Below, piece after piece: positions 35,131-46,280 of a DNA stretch of 64,000 nt. The notes below the pieces were generated by a model. It worked only from the letters and a program-made list of their open reading frames with translations. It had not been told where the DNA came from and did no database searches. The position numbers and the translations under genes were made by a program. Numbering within the stretch: position 1 is the first letter of the stretch; each line of letters opens with the position of its first letter. Source of the DNA: Zygaena filipendulae (taxonomy: Eukaryota > Arthropoda > Insecta > Lepidoptera > Zygaenidae); NCBI GenBank assembly GCA_907165275.2, contig OU015653.1, positions 9,950,001-10,014,000 on the forward strand. The letters are read 5' to 3'.

Positions 35131-38013
35131 TAAATAAATTACCCTAGAAAATCACTTCAAAAATTATTAGGTCTTAAGCTCAGAATTTTGTATCTCCGAT
35201 TCACACAATATCTGATATGTGGCACATCTATTTACGATTCTAACTAGCGGTATCTATTTTAATTTATGTCTGTGGACAGCACCAACTGCGTTACGCAGAT
35301 AGCCTCTCCATCAACCCTGTTTCCTTCACATGTTGCAGTGCAATATAAAATATTCATTGAAAACCATAAGCAGACACATGAATTATTTATCAAAACAATA
35401 AAATTTCATTATTGTTATTGGAAACAGGAAATAAACTCCAAATTGATAACGGGACATGTACCTTTCTACAATCGGTTACACACAGTTAAAGTAAGATAAT
35501 TATTTTCGTATATTTATATAAAAATAGATAAATGTGTTATTTACTTTTTATATCTACCTAAAGTATAATATATTTTGTTAACCTTTTTAATATTTACGGT
35601 TATTTATCAGTTTCTAAGTATAATCTCTGATGATGGTTAACCAGGGAACATAATATTATAAACTCCGGAAGGTCATCCCAGTCTTTAGCTGTAGCACGAA
35701 GAAAGTAGGGAATCCAATCAAGCCATTACTTAAACCCTTTTAGTTTTTTCACACGTAGATCTTAAGTCTCTGAACCGAATTTATAAAGGCTACACAAAAC
35801 GGTTACTCCCTCAAGATATCCTGTGTCTTGCTTATTGCGCTTGATAATTATTATATTATAACACCTAGACACTGTAGTTTGAGTAGCGTTTGTAAAAACG
35901 GGCCTTACCTACCGTCGTGATTTGAAAAGAGATCGCGCGACTACCTCGAACAATCGACCCCTAATTGCAGCAGGAAAAAATATTTAACATAATATTACCA
36001 TCGTGAAACATTTCCAACTGATATTTTATTATGAGAACGTCACATTTCAATAAAATTATTGCCCATAAGTAGGTAGGTAGGTACAATCAAACGTACATAA
36101 TTAGAACGAAATTATTATCAAGCACACATAATACCTAATTAACAAAATATTTACTTAACCCTCTCGGCCGGAAAGATAACAATTCAATAATTAATAAACC
36201 AATAAAAACAAAATTCAAAATAATTAAAACACTGGAAGTGTTGCTAAAAAACATAAACCAATAAAAAGAGCGCAGTGCGCTCTATCAATACGATAGACTA
36301 GAGGGTTAGTTTTATGAAATTTCACTTTCTATATTTTATAGACACAACTCCTCCCACAAAAGGGTAAGCTCAAACCATAACACGCCGTCGCCGGTCAAGT
36401 TTTTTTTACCTTTCCATTTCTAATTGGTAGCACGTGCACAATATCCGTTCAGCCACGTGCCCTATTGTAAAACATTAAATTATTCGTTCCGCTCGTAATT
36501 CCAACTAACTACCAACTCATTGCCTATGATATGATATGCAAGCAACTCGCTTAAGGACAAAACGCGAGCACAGGAACCTCCGACAGTAAAATAAAGGCAA
36601 TTTATTGATATATCCTCCACAGTTTTCCATATTAAAGAAGGTAGGGCTTTTATATTAGCTTTTACAGAATTTCGATATGCTAATCGAAATATATTAATAG
36701 AAATGGCTAAATTGATAAACAATTATTTTTAATTTAATTAAAAAGATTGTTATTATGTATTTATATTGTACGTTGATTACATTATATCTATGTCGTTGTA
36801 CATACTAAGTTTTACTGAAATCCGTACAGTAGTCCTTGCGTGATGAATAAAACAGACTAACACGAAACCCAACAAACAGGCAAAAAATCATACCATTTTC
36901 ACATTTTTTTCGTGTTCTCTCTACGTTTTTTCAATCTCTTCTATTTTAATTTATTTTCAATGTAGGTACGAGTTTATATAAAGATCATATTTTATTCATT
37001 CATAACTTCCTCACACTAGGTTCATAAACACATCTGAACCTCCGAAAATAACTATGACCTCTTCCCAGATGTTTTCTTCGTTGGTTTTTGCCGACAGTCG
37101 ACAAAAACATGTCGCGTACCATAGTGCCTATGACATCCAACGTGGGAATTTCTTGTTCCTGATTCCCAGCAGATGTTAGCGAATCGAAGACGCTATAGTG
37201 CATAGGTGAAGTGAGTTGCAAAGGACACACGTGTCACAACAGGATGATGTTCATAATTTAGCGCACCAGACGCGTGCCACTTGTCCAACTAACGGACTGT
37301 GAAATAGATGCCGTGTTTTTAATATCGAGGGTGCAGTCTTCGCTGATACCTCTTTGTCTATAACATACAATGTTAAACTTCTATAACGAGTCATACATTT
37401 TAAAGCATTAAAAAGCATACAATTTTGTTTGTATTTGTAAAAGCATGTTATTTTTATTTTTTTCTGTCCTTTTTATTTAATATTATATATTATACGGTAT
37501 GTAGGTATATACATACATATTTTACTCGTAGGTCTTCTGTGATGTTAATAATTGGTCCTAGGTGTCATAAACTTCTTTTCTCGTCTATGACTTATTCACT
37601 TAATTAAATTATACATTGTGGTGTTAATAAACTACTTACAATTTTGTTATGTATTAAACTAACATTTTTGACCTACATTTAATTATAGCTATCAATAATT
37701 AAATGTAATTGGACATTACAATAATAAACTATAATTAAATCACATTTGCTACTGACATACAAATATAGATACACAAAGATAGTATAGATATTATCTACCA
37801 CGTTCAAGCTAGGAAATATTATTAGAGATATATCTAAAATCTAGAATTTGCATTAATACATTATTAATTTTGACAAAAACTCTATTGAGTGCTGCAACCC
37901 GCGGTTTAGAGATTTCCTTATATTTATATTTTAATGAGTTTACCATAATTGTCAATTTATAACTTAATTTTCTTTTTTAATTTATTTTGTATCAACTAAC
38001 AATCAGTTAATCA
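35131..38013. other. gene-free stretch between asense and the transporter
   Basis: No supported gene. A perfect 8-bp-arm palindrome, AGAGCGCAGTGCGCTCT, lies at 36,268-36,284. An unrecognised 76-residue minus frame at 37,000-37,230, in a patch with balanced composition, could be an old gene fragment. The rest is AT-rich. Confidence 0.45.
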
Positions 38014-38019
38014 TTTATT
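38014..38019 (-). terminator. poly(A) signal of the transporter gene
   Basis: AATAAA on the minus strand, 124 bases after the transporter stop codon. A second one lies at 37,981-37,986. Either would give a short 3' UTR. Confidence 0.4.
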
Positions 38020-38142
38020 TAGTAATGGAATATTAACCTTTGTTCCTCCTGTTATGCTGTGGCTCCGTAATCAATAACACCTTGAATTGTAGTTGCCACA
38101 TATTTTTATCTTATCAATTGATTTAATAGTGTTAATTTAAAG

Positions 38143-40897
38143 CTATGCTTGCTCGAAACTATCTGGTGCATTATTTGTTTTTCTTCTTTTACCGTAGCGA
38201 AAGTATTCTTCGATTTCTAATAACGTTCTATTTTTAGTCTCAGGTAGGCAAAATATTAAAAATATTGTACCAAATAATGTCGATATCCCATAAAACAAAT
38301 AGGTACCGTGGAATCCAATACTTTGGAACATGGCAGGCGCCGTCTTTACGGTTCCGAAAAAAAACAGCGAGGTCATCATCACACTTATACCAGTACCTAT
38401 ACCTTTAGTGTCAGTCGCAAACAATTCTCCAACCATATTCCATGGCAACGGATTTATTCCCAAATTAGATACAATTATGTTTATCGCCATTAATCCTAAC
38501 GATATCATCGGTAATAAATGTTTGATATAACCTTTGTCGATTAAATACAAGTAAAGCGCCAACATTATTAGTGACAATGATGTAATAGATCCACTGAATA
38601 TTGCCATGGATCGTCGGCTTAATTTTCTGAATAAAACGCACGCAATCCCTAAAGAGACGCAACGCAGTATGTCTATGCTCAACATTGCGGTGTAAGTATT
38701 CGAGTTGCTTCCTATAAGTGCTTTCATCATATCTGGTGTATACGCACATATAACATTAACCCCCGACAGCTGGGTGATGACAAAGAAAGTTGTCATTATC
38801 CCCAGAGGCTTCCAAAACTCTGGCTTTTTAATATTTCTCCTTAAAGTTGTTATCTTGCTTTGAGACTTATCTTTTTTTGTTTCCTCCGCTATTAAAGATT
38901 CCAATTCAACTTGCATTTTTGGACTTTCGCCTCTGTACCATTGAAATGAGACTATGCATTCATCGATGCGATTCTTCGAAGCTAGCCAAGCAGGCGATTC
39001 GGGTGCGAAGTAAATAATGATACCTCCAATAAGCGGGAATAGACTACAAAGTAATGATGCTGTACTCCAGGTTAGATATGTGCCAAGCAAATGGGACATG
39101 AAAACTCCTCCAGATATAGCTAACGAAAGACTCGCAAGGAAAAACCCTCTGTGTACTGGCGAACTGATTTCTCCAACAAATACCGGCCCAAGTGGTGCGA
39201 GCCACCCCTGACAGAAACCGGTAATAAATCTTCCTAATAAAATCAAACCAATATTATTTGTTAATCCGATTATAACCCAACCTCCGACGAATGGTATTGA
39301 TAGTAAAATTTGCGCTGTGCGCCTTCCAAATCTTTCCATTACATATCCTGATATCAGATTACCAAATAACAACGCCAAAGATGATATTGCCGCTGAAAAA
39401 AAATTATTAAGATAAATCATGGAACATCATTATATGTTTCAAATCTGTTTAGAGTACGTACCCACCCACGATATCATTTCTGTGGAATATTTGTGCTTCC
39501 CTGTAGCGTGTTGCAACGGAGGTATAAGCACTGCTGAGAAGCCAGCTGTGGCGCCAGCAGCCAGTGTCAGCATAAAAGTGCCTGAGGCAATGAACGTCTG
39601 AAACCAAATAGGAACAAAAAATCTTATTGGTTTTCTTGTAACCGATCCTCCCTTATAATTATTTAAATGAAATATCTATCATCCGACCAACTAAAGCAAT
39701 ATTAACCGAATAGGTAAATGGAGTGTGTACCTATATATCTACCTACAGGTTAAATTTTTCAAACGGGCGTGGATGGCTAAATCCAATATTATCGAGAATA
39801 GCGAAAAATGCGAATCGAACTAGTGAATTTTGAAAAAAAAGACATCCTGTATAACTGCGACACTCGTGAAGATCAAGTGAATGGGAAATTAACGGAAAGG
39901 CGTTATTTTATAAAAATACTATTTTATCCTTCACCCATTACAAAAAACTGTTTAAAAATAAAATAGTACCTAGCTATTTTCAAAAATAAGACATTTAATT
40001 TCCCTTCCCAGAGTTTGATCCTTTTAAGTCACAATAGCAGAGAATGTATATTTTTTTCTATATCAACGCGTTTGATACCCAGCTAAGAACTTTTTTTTAC
40101 AAATATGAGCCCACAGTTTTAGTTTTTATTGAAATCAGCAGACTCCTTTGAACATTTCTCACTTTTCCAAGTAGTTTCGGATTTGGTCTATCACGCCCAC
40201 TTGAAAAATAAACACTTTTCCAAATATTCGCTTGTCGTCTTCTTATACATATTTTAATCAGAGAATAAATACTGTATTGAGTTGCAATTTATTCAACTTA
40301 TTTCATAATATTTCTAGCGTGGTTTCTTCATTTAATCATATTAGATGATGTATTTGCGTAACAAAAGTCAAAACACCTAATTCTTTACTAAAAATTTCCT
40401 AATTTATTATGTATTAGTACTTAATAAACTGATATATACTTATCAATAGTTCCAATTTAAGTTTTAACACTTTAGTTTTTAGTTTTTAGTTATGACACTA
40501 AAGTATTGCTTAATTTTAACTTTTACGTACCTATACCTACTTATCCTCATTCATTTTGTTTGAAAAGTACTTTAGTACTTAGTAGGTAGTACCATTTATT
40601 TTCTCATCAAACCTTACGAATAATTGTTCTCCCTTGATCTAAAGCTCATACAGAAAAAATGTTTATTTCTTGTATTCTGCGTCGTCGGTATAAGTTTTCA
40701 CGCAACACAAAGCTTAAATTATGCTGAGTATAAAGAGCGTTACGTCTCTAACTCACTTGTTTCTTAAAAGGTGACTGTTGATTTCGGCACACGTCGTTAT
40801 ATTCATTGTCACATTTTCCATCGTGGTCACTGTCTAACTGTTTTTTGTTGATTATTTCTAGCTCCGCTATTTTCTCCTCGCTCTTTCCGTGGTCCAT
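38143..40897 (-). CDS. facilitated sugar (trehalose-type) transporter, MFS, three exons
   Basis: A plasma-membrane sugar transporter of the Tret1-like/SLC2 group, expected to carry trehalose or hexoses. Coding exons on the minus strand are 40,897-40,757, 39,597-39,462 and 39,392-38,143. All junctions are GT-AG, the frame is continuous and the product has 508 residues. The start MDHGKSEEKIAELEIIN opens a polar cytosolic N-terminus, and about twelve membrane segments follow from residue 48. Family signatures: ERFGRR at 112-117, GRF and PVFVGEISSP in the first half, PESPAWL at 223-229, a long charged central loop, QLSGVN in the second half, GELF and PETKNRT at 476-482. The substrate cannot be told from sequence, since insects have many such paralogues. 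It lies between asense and CYP4G. Confidence 0.88.
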
Positions 40898-40979
40898 CTT
40901 TGAAAGACACAATCACAATGCGTCACTATTGCCCGAAACCACAGCTATAACTTTAAATGCTTACAGATTGTACACAATT

Positions 40980-40990
40980 TTATCTTATCA
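40980..40990 (-). promoter_or_regulatory. overlapping GATA-factor motifs upstream of the transporter
   Basis: On the transporter's strand TGATAAGATAA contains two overlapping WGATAR sites, 84 bases before the start codon. GATA factors drive midgut and fat-body genes in insects. The motif is visible, but its use is inference. No clear TATA box was seen. Confidence 0.3.
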
Positions 40991-40997
40991 AGCACGT

Positions 40998-42114
40998 GTT
41001 CACTCATATACCGTAATTTTGTATAATATTTTAAATAAACACATAAATACAATATTTTATACGTATACTTTACCTAGTTTAGAACAAACAAAACAACAAA
41101 CGCAGTTCTTCTCCTAGGACAGTCTTTTCTTTCAATGTTATCATAATGTAGGTAGGTACTTATTGTTTCATTAATGTCTCTCATAAACTGTAGTTCTAAT
41201 ATTCCTACAATATGATTTCGATTGCAGATCGTCTTTATTTTAACCTCATAATATATTATGACTCTATCACATTAGGACACTATACAATATGAATTATTGC
41301 TATGACATGCTTCTAAGTACCTATGTAAGTCTAGCTCATAAACTCTTACTATGGCCTATAAAATGTATTGGGCTGAATTGTTATAGGATTTATCAATTAA
41401 TTAATTTGATAATGACCATTTCACTAATTTTCTAAGATTCGCTTCACTTATTATTTATTTATTTACCAATATTTTTCACGATCTCCTTAATAATCTCATG
41501 AGCAACTTATTTGTGTGTATCCAATATGTGTACTCATTAGGTACGCCTACAAAATTCTCAAGAGCATTATTTCACACATACAAAAAAATAATATATAATG
41601 ATACTGTGATTAGACCAACCATAAAATCACCACTTGACACATACCTATAAAGTATAATTTACAAATTATTTACAATTGCTAATTTTACTTTATTCTTTGA
41701 AATTAGTATTCTTATCTTTTGAACTCTACACAAATATGTTTTGAATGAGTTATTATGTAAAGTCATAAGACATGACTAAGAAGTTTTAATACTGTTAAGC
41801 GGGTGTTAAAATATGTAGTTATTGTGTTAAAGTTAATATCGCATGAGACACTTTTATTATTCTAGGTATGTAAACCTGAAAATCCTTTCTTGACTCATTT
41901 CAAAGATAATAATCTCTTACGATAAAAGAACAGTTAGGTCTCATACAATAAATATGACATACTTTTTTAAATTTCATGCAAAAAGTCTCTAGTCAAAAGA
42001 GAGAGAGACTTTCGTGTTGCGTTCTTAATAGCCACAAGACACTTTGAAGCTTGGTGCGTATCTTTTGATTGCGTTGACTTAGAAGTCTAATTTCCAAGGG
42101 AACGCAGACCTGAA
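40998..42114. other. gene-free stretch
   Basis: AT-rich intergenic DNA between the divergently arranged transporter and P450 genes. Nothing was recognised. Confidence 0.5.
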
Positions 42115-42262
42115 TATTTGATATGAATTTCAACTTGATACCTCTACGCGTTCCTGAGAAAATGGGTCTTGACAGACAGATAGACAGACAGCAGACGAAC
42201 AGCGAAGTGATCCTTTAAGGTTTCCTTTTTTACTTGAGAGATACGTATACGAACCCTAAAAA
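42115..42262 (-). repeat. fragment of the GGTTCCGTACC-type repeat
   Basis: It has a (GACA)n tract, then CGAACAGCGAAGTGATCC and GTATACGAACCCTAAAAAAC, matching in reverse complement the first part of the element at 15,810-16,268. The far end is missing. Confidence 0.6.
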
Positions 42263-42599
42263 ACGACCAATCTTTGTGGTTTTAAATAAAAATTTTGTAC
42301 ATGAGTATCTATCCAGTACCCTATTTGAAACAGTCTCCTTCCGATTTCTTTTTAAATTAAAAATCTTAGAAAATACATGCATAAAAGACTTTTTAAAGCA
42401 ATAGGCGCTACCTCTACTTTTATAAGGCCTTATAACAAAGCACGCGGATATACCTATACCTACACGGGTGAGTGACCTTTTAAGTATGATCCATCGACGC
42501 GTCGCGTCATCGGTTTCTTACATGCTTAATTTCAGTAAATAATTAAATTAATTAATGCATTTTAATGGAAAATTACGTAAAAATTAACATTACAATGAT

Positions 42600-42712
42600 T
42601 GTTATATATGGGCGACGTGAATCGACGTAACTAAGGTCTTGGAATAAGAGATTGGGTACTTTCAACCCGAACAGTGCACGCAACGCACTAACCACTGAGC
42701 TATCATCGCTGT
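42600..42712 (-). mobile_element. tRNA-derived SINE fragment
   Basis: On the minus strand TAGCTCAGTGGTTAG (42,688-42,702) is a good polymerase III A box. GGGTTGAAAGTACCC, about 25 bases on, is a degenerate B box. The acceptor stem does not pair, so it is not a functional tRNA. Confidence 0.5.
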
Positions 42713-42714
42713 AA

Positions 42715-42960
42715 AACCTGTGTGATTGAGTACCTAACAAACATCCAAACATCTAAACATGCACACTTTCACATTTATAATATTAGTAGGATAATATAGC
42801 TTTCTACACACTTTCAACACATGTGATGACAGTTTATATAATACACTATAGCTGTCCCCGCGGTATGAGCCGCGGTAATTTCGGAGCTCCCGCGGGAATG
42901 CTATGGAAAACCATACAAATAAACCTTTCTCTTGAATCAATCTCTATTGGTGAAAACCGC
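42715..42960 (+). repeat. two pieces of the CCGCGG-hairpin repeat
   Basis: A distal end (GTGTGATTGAGTACC...AACATCCAAACATC, TTTATAATATTAGTAGGATA at 42,774-42,793) is followed by a new start at 42,849 (AGCTGTCCCCGCGG) with GGAGCTCCCGCGGGAAT. The pieces are head-to-tail. Confidence 0.7.
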
Positions 42961-43110
42961 ATGAAATCCATTCAGTAGATTTTAGTTTATAGAACAGATA
43001 GACTTGGAACGAAACGCCTCTAAACGACAACTGTTTTCGCAAAATCATACTTCTATTAATAAAACCCTCGTTTTATTATTACAAAACCCTAATCAACAGC
43101 TTTTGTATAC

Positions 43111-43560
43111 AACTAGCTGTCCGCCGCGGTTTCACCCAGGATATTTTCAGAGTTCCCACTCGAAACCCGAAATAAAAAGTACCCTATGTAGTAGATATGC
43201 AAAAGGAGATTCAGCCATAATATATGAGCTGCGTTCCAAACCTTTACGTGGATGACTTCTTTTAAGGTTATCATATAATAGAAATGAAATGAAATGAACT
43301 TTATTCGTTACGACAACCGTTAACATGCAATTACAAAAAAGAAGCAATACAAGCAATAATAGCTGTACCTCGCGGTATCACCGGCGGTAATTTCGGGGTT
43401 CCCGCGGGAATTCAGGATTACAATAGAACCTATGTTACTCAGAGATAATGTAGTTTCTAATGGTGAAAGAATTTTCGAAATCCAGTATAGTTTTTGAACT
43501 ACATCGTAACAAATAAACAAACGGAAAATCAACTCTTTTCTCTTTATAATATTAGTATAG
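43111..43560 (+). repeat. two CCGCGG-hairpin repeats flanking a LINE-tail-like bit
   Basis: One copy starts CTAGCTGTCCGCCGCGG at about 43,112. Another starts at about 43,360 (TAGCTGTACCTCGCGG) and ends at TTTATAATATTAGTATAGAT. Between them, AATGAAATGAACTTTATTCG (43,268-43,300 region) resembles a reversed LINE 3' tail. Confidence 0.65.
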
Positions 43561-43882
43561 ATTAAGAATAAATTTAACGATTGTTGCAGAAAATTATTAG
43601 GCACTGCGTTACAGCGTTGGTAAAATAAATTGAGCATCCTCTTAATAGGTTCCTACTTTATTTTATGGTACCTACATACATATTTATGTACAAAATAAGT
43701 ATTATTTAGTTGAGTACTTAATAGTAGATAATTATGAGACTCGTAGATTCCAAACGGAATACAATTGAGATAATCTCCATCATGTCTCCATCCGTAGGTA
43801 TATCGAAGTAGGTACTTATTCGGTTATAGGAACAGGTTTAATATATGAAGACGTGTCGTCAGTTATTGCAAGTGTTGCAAAT

Positions 43883-44140
43883 ACTGGGTAAGTAGCTCAG
43901 ACCAAATAAAAACTAAAGACGGAACGTCTCGAACAACGAAGTGAAGCCGGTTGCGTACACATGTGGTGATTAGGAAAGTGTATGGATTGGCAAAGTTTAC
44001 TTGGGATTTATGGTGTCTTTTTCTTGTAAGTGTGTGCGTGTTTCTGTGTACGTGCACGGCGATGGTGTCTTTTTCCTGGCTTCACTTGTTTGTTCTACGC
44101 GTTCCGTCTTTAGTTTTTATTTGGTCTGAGGTGGGTAGGT
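43883..44140. mobile_element. inverted-repeat element with ~65-bp arms
   Basis: The left arm 43,883-43,950 contains AGACCAAATAAAAACTAAAG and GAACAACGAAGTGAAGCC. Its reverse complement is the right arm, 44,076-44,140 (TGGCTTCACTTGTTTGTTCT, TTTAGTTTTTATTTGGTCTG). The 125-base spacer holds a direct repeat, GGTGTCTTTTTC. It is probably a MITE. Small frames on both strands mirror each other because of the palindrome. Confidence 0.75.
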
Positions 44141-44401
44141 ACTATAAAATTAATTATAATAATATTTTTAAGAAATAAAATTATTATATATTATTAAAGT
44201 TACAAAAGTAATAAAGTTATGAAATAATTGTTAAAATTTAAATAATCAACCATTATTTTCGAGATTTAGTAAAAATTTAATACAGCTATACCTAGTAAAA
44301 TTACGTTTTTCCTGGCTACGAACCTAAAAATAACTTATTAGTAAGTTTTTGTATTCATACTGACTGTGGATCTTTTTTAATTTTAACAAGCATTTAGTTA
44401 G

Positions 44402-44660
44402 GCTGCGGCCGTCGGTCGCACTCAGAATTGTTTTACCTACTGATTAATTACTTACTTAATTTTAAGTAAAGATTTTAAAAACAAAACTGCCGCACTTTAT
44501 GTAACACGCAATTAATGTTAATTGGCATTTAAATAAATTAAACTTAATTAGTGAAAAGCCAATTAACATTAATTTAGTGAACCTCTCCGAGTGCGGTAGT
44601 TTTGTTTTTAATATCTCTACTTAAAATTATGTAATCATTAAAACGACTCTGAGTGCGGCG
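44402..44660. mobile_element. MITE with long terminal inverted repeats, copy 2
   Basis: The ends GTCGCACTCAG...TTACTTAATTTTAAGTA and TACTTAAAATTATGTAATCA...CGACTCTGAGTGCGGC are inverted. An internal second inverted pair, CAATTAATGTTAATTGGC and GCCAATTAACATTAATTTAG, and two AAAACTGCCGCAC/GTGCGGTAGTTTT blocks give a nested palindrome. It is the same family as 11,993-12,185. Confidence 0.8.
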
Positions 44661-44869
44661 GCAGGTAAATACTTTCGAGTAGGATATCTAAGCAATGTTA
44701 TAAAATTATATTGGTGGTATAAAGGTGTTTATGTGATGTCCTGTTTAACTAATTATTGAAATGTATTCATTAGCAAACAATAACAAAATCAGGTGAAATG
44801 TCAAAAAAAATGTAAAGGCGGTGCATGCTGGCCAAGCGAATCAAAGTTTTATTTATTCTTTCATATTTC

Positions 44870-45392
44870 ATAGTAGCTGTGACCTGTGGTTTCACCCGCA
44901 TGAAACACTATAGCAACTTTTTTCCCGACATCCAAGTTGAATGAAACAAAGCCTAGATGATGCTCCAAGCTAATTATTGTAGAGCTGTTTCACGCGATTT
45001 CACCCGCAGTAATTTCGGAGTTCCCGCGGGAAATCTGGGATGTATAGTTTATGTTATTTAGGGATAATATAGCGTTAATGGTGTAATAATTTTTGAAATC
45101 TGCCCAGTAGTTTTTGAGTTAAATCGTAACAAACAAAAAATCTAATATTTCCTCTTTATATATAATACTAGCTGTGCCCCACGGTTTCACCCGCGGTAAT
45201 TTTGGAGTTTCCGCGGGAATTTCGGGATAAAAAGTACCTATGTCCTTTTCTGTACCTCTGACAATGTGCATGCCAAATTTCATCAAAATCCGTTCAGCCG
45301 TTTTTGCGTGATTGAGTAACAAACATTCAGACATCAAAACATCCACACTTTCACAAACATCCACACTTTCACATTTATAATATTAGTAGATT
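44870..45392 (+). repeat. cluster of three CCGCGG-hairpin repeats
   Basis: Starts are seen near 44,874 (TAGCTGTGACCTGTGG, very short), 44,984 and 45,169 (CTAGCTGTGCCCCACGG). The last copy is nearly complete. Its ACATCCACACTTTCACA end is duplicated at 45,328-45,345 and 45,356-45,376, before TTTATAATATTAGTAGAT. Confidence 0.75.
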
Positions 45393-45672
45393 AATATTAG
45401 TGTACATAGATAAATTAATTATCTCTCAATATCTATTAATTTAACTCACGTTTTACGTAGCGTAAAGAGGCATTCATGTCACTCTATTATTTTGTTGTAG
45501 GATTTATTTTTAAGTACATTTTGCAGATAATCGCACACCTCGATGTAATTGAACATAATTATTGATTATTGAATAAATTATTAAAATATTAATTATTGAT
45601 ATCGGAAGTGTGCCAATAACCTTAAATTCAATTCCGAGTTCAAGGCAGTGAACTAGCGTCTCAGCGTTACAG

Positions 45673-45768
45673 TATAAAAACTAGTGGTCAATAAACAAAG
45701 TGTTACACTTCAGCGTCGGTTGTTGGCGCAAAATTTTCTTTGTCGCATTTTATTCGTAGCGAGTTGAG
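45673..45768 (+). promoter_or_regulatory. CYP4G core promoter and 5' untranslated exon
   Basis: TATAAAA at 45,673-45,679 is followed about 30 bases later by a likely start near 45,703. A GC-balanced leader then runs to 45,768, where GAG/GTACGT is a good donor. The matching acceptor TTTTCCATAG ends at 46,275, five bases before the CYP4G start codon. An untranslated first exon is common in insect P450 genes. Exact start not determined. Confidence 0.5.
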
Positions 45769-46280
45769 GTACGTTTTTAAAATTTAGTTTCCCATTGAAT
45801 CCAGATGCGACCAATTCCATTGAATCCAGTACAATTTTCTATGAAAAATTCTACTTCCACTACTATCGAGTTTCCTTTTCTCTTAGTTATTGATTCTTTC
45901 GTTGATTATTTCTAGTATGTTATATTTTGATGAAATAAATAATTGTCTTGTTGATATTCAAAAAATACTGATGTAATTAGAATGAGAACTGTTGAGGGCT
46001 TTTATGAAATAAAGATTTTACTCATTCTTCTCATGTAAGGATATTATTATTATTATTTATTATGTGATTCTTTCCCATTTATATTTAAAGTAATGGTAAT
46101 GATTACCCTGACAATTTGTATCAGCCTGAATTATATTTTATTAATGCCAGCCTTAATAAGCAACCTGAATGATATTTTTTATTTGCTTATATCATTCTTC
46201 GATATATCACCAATGAATTAGGTGGAGTAATTTCTTGTTTTATTCTATTTAGTTTTTTTTTCTTATTTTCCATAGGAAGA

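Noticed and set aside
38330..38530. Plus-strand frames across 38.3-39.2 kb
   Set aside because: Shadows of the minus-strand transporter, whose motifs and splice joins are consistent.
42640..42712. tRNA gene
   Set aside because: Good A box but degenerate B box and no clover-leaf; called a SINE fragment.
45119..45364. Frames with NHAKTAERI...MKFGMHIVRGT (also near 23,947 and 59,153)
   Set aside because: They recur because they are translations of the non-coding hairpin repeat, not a protein family.
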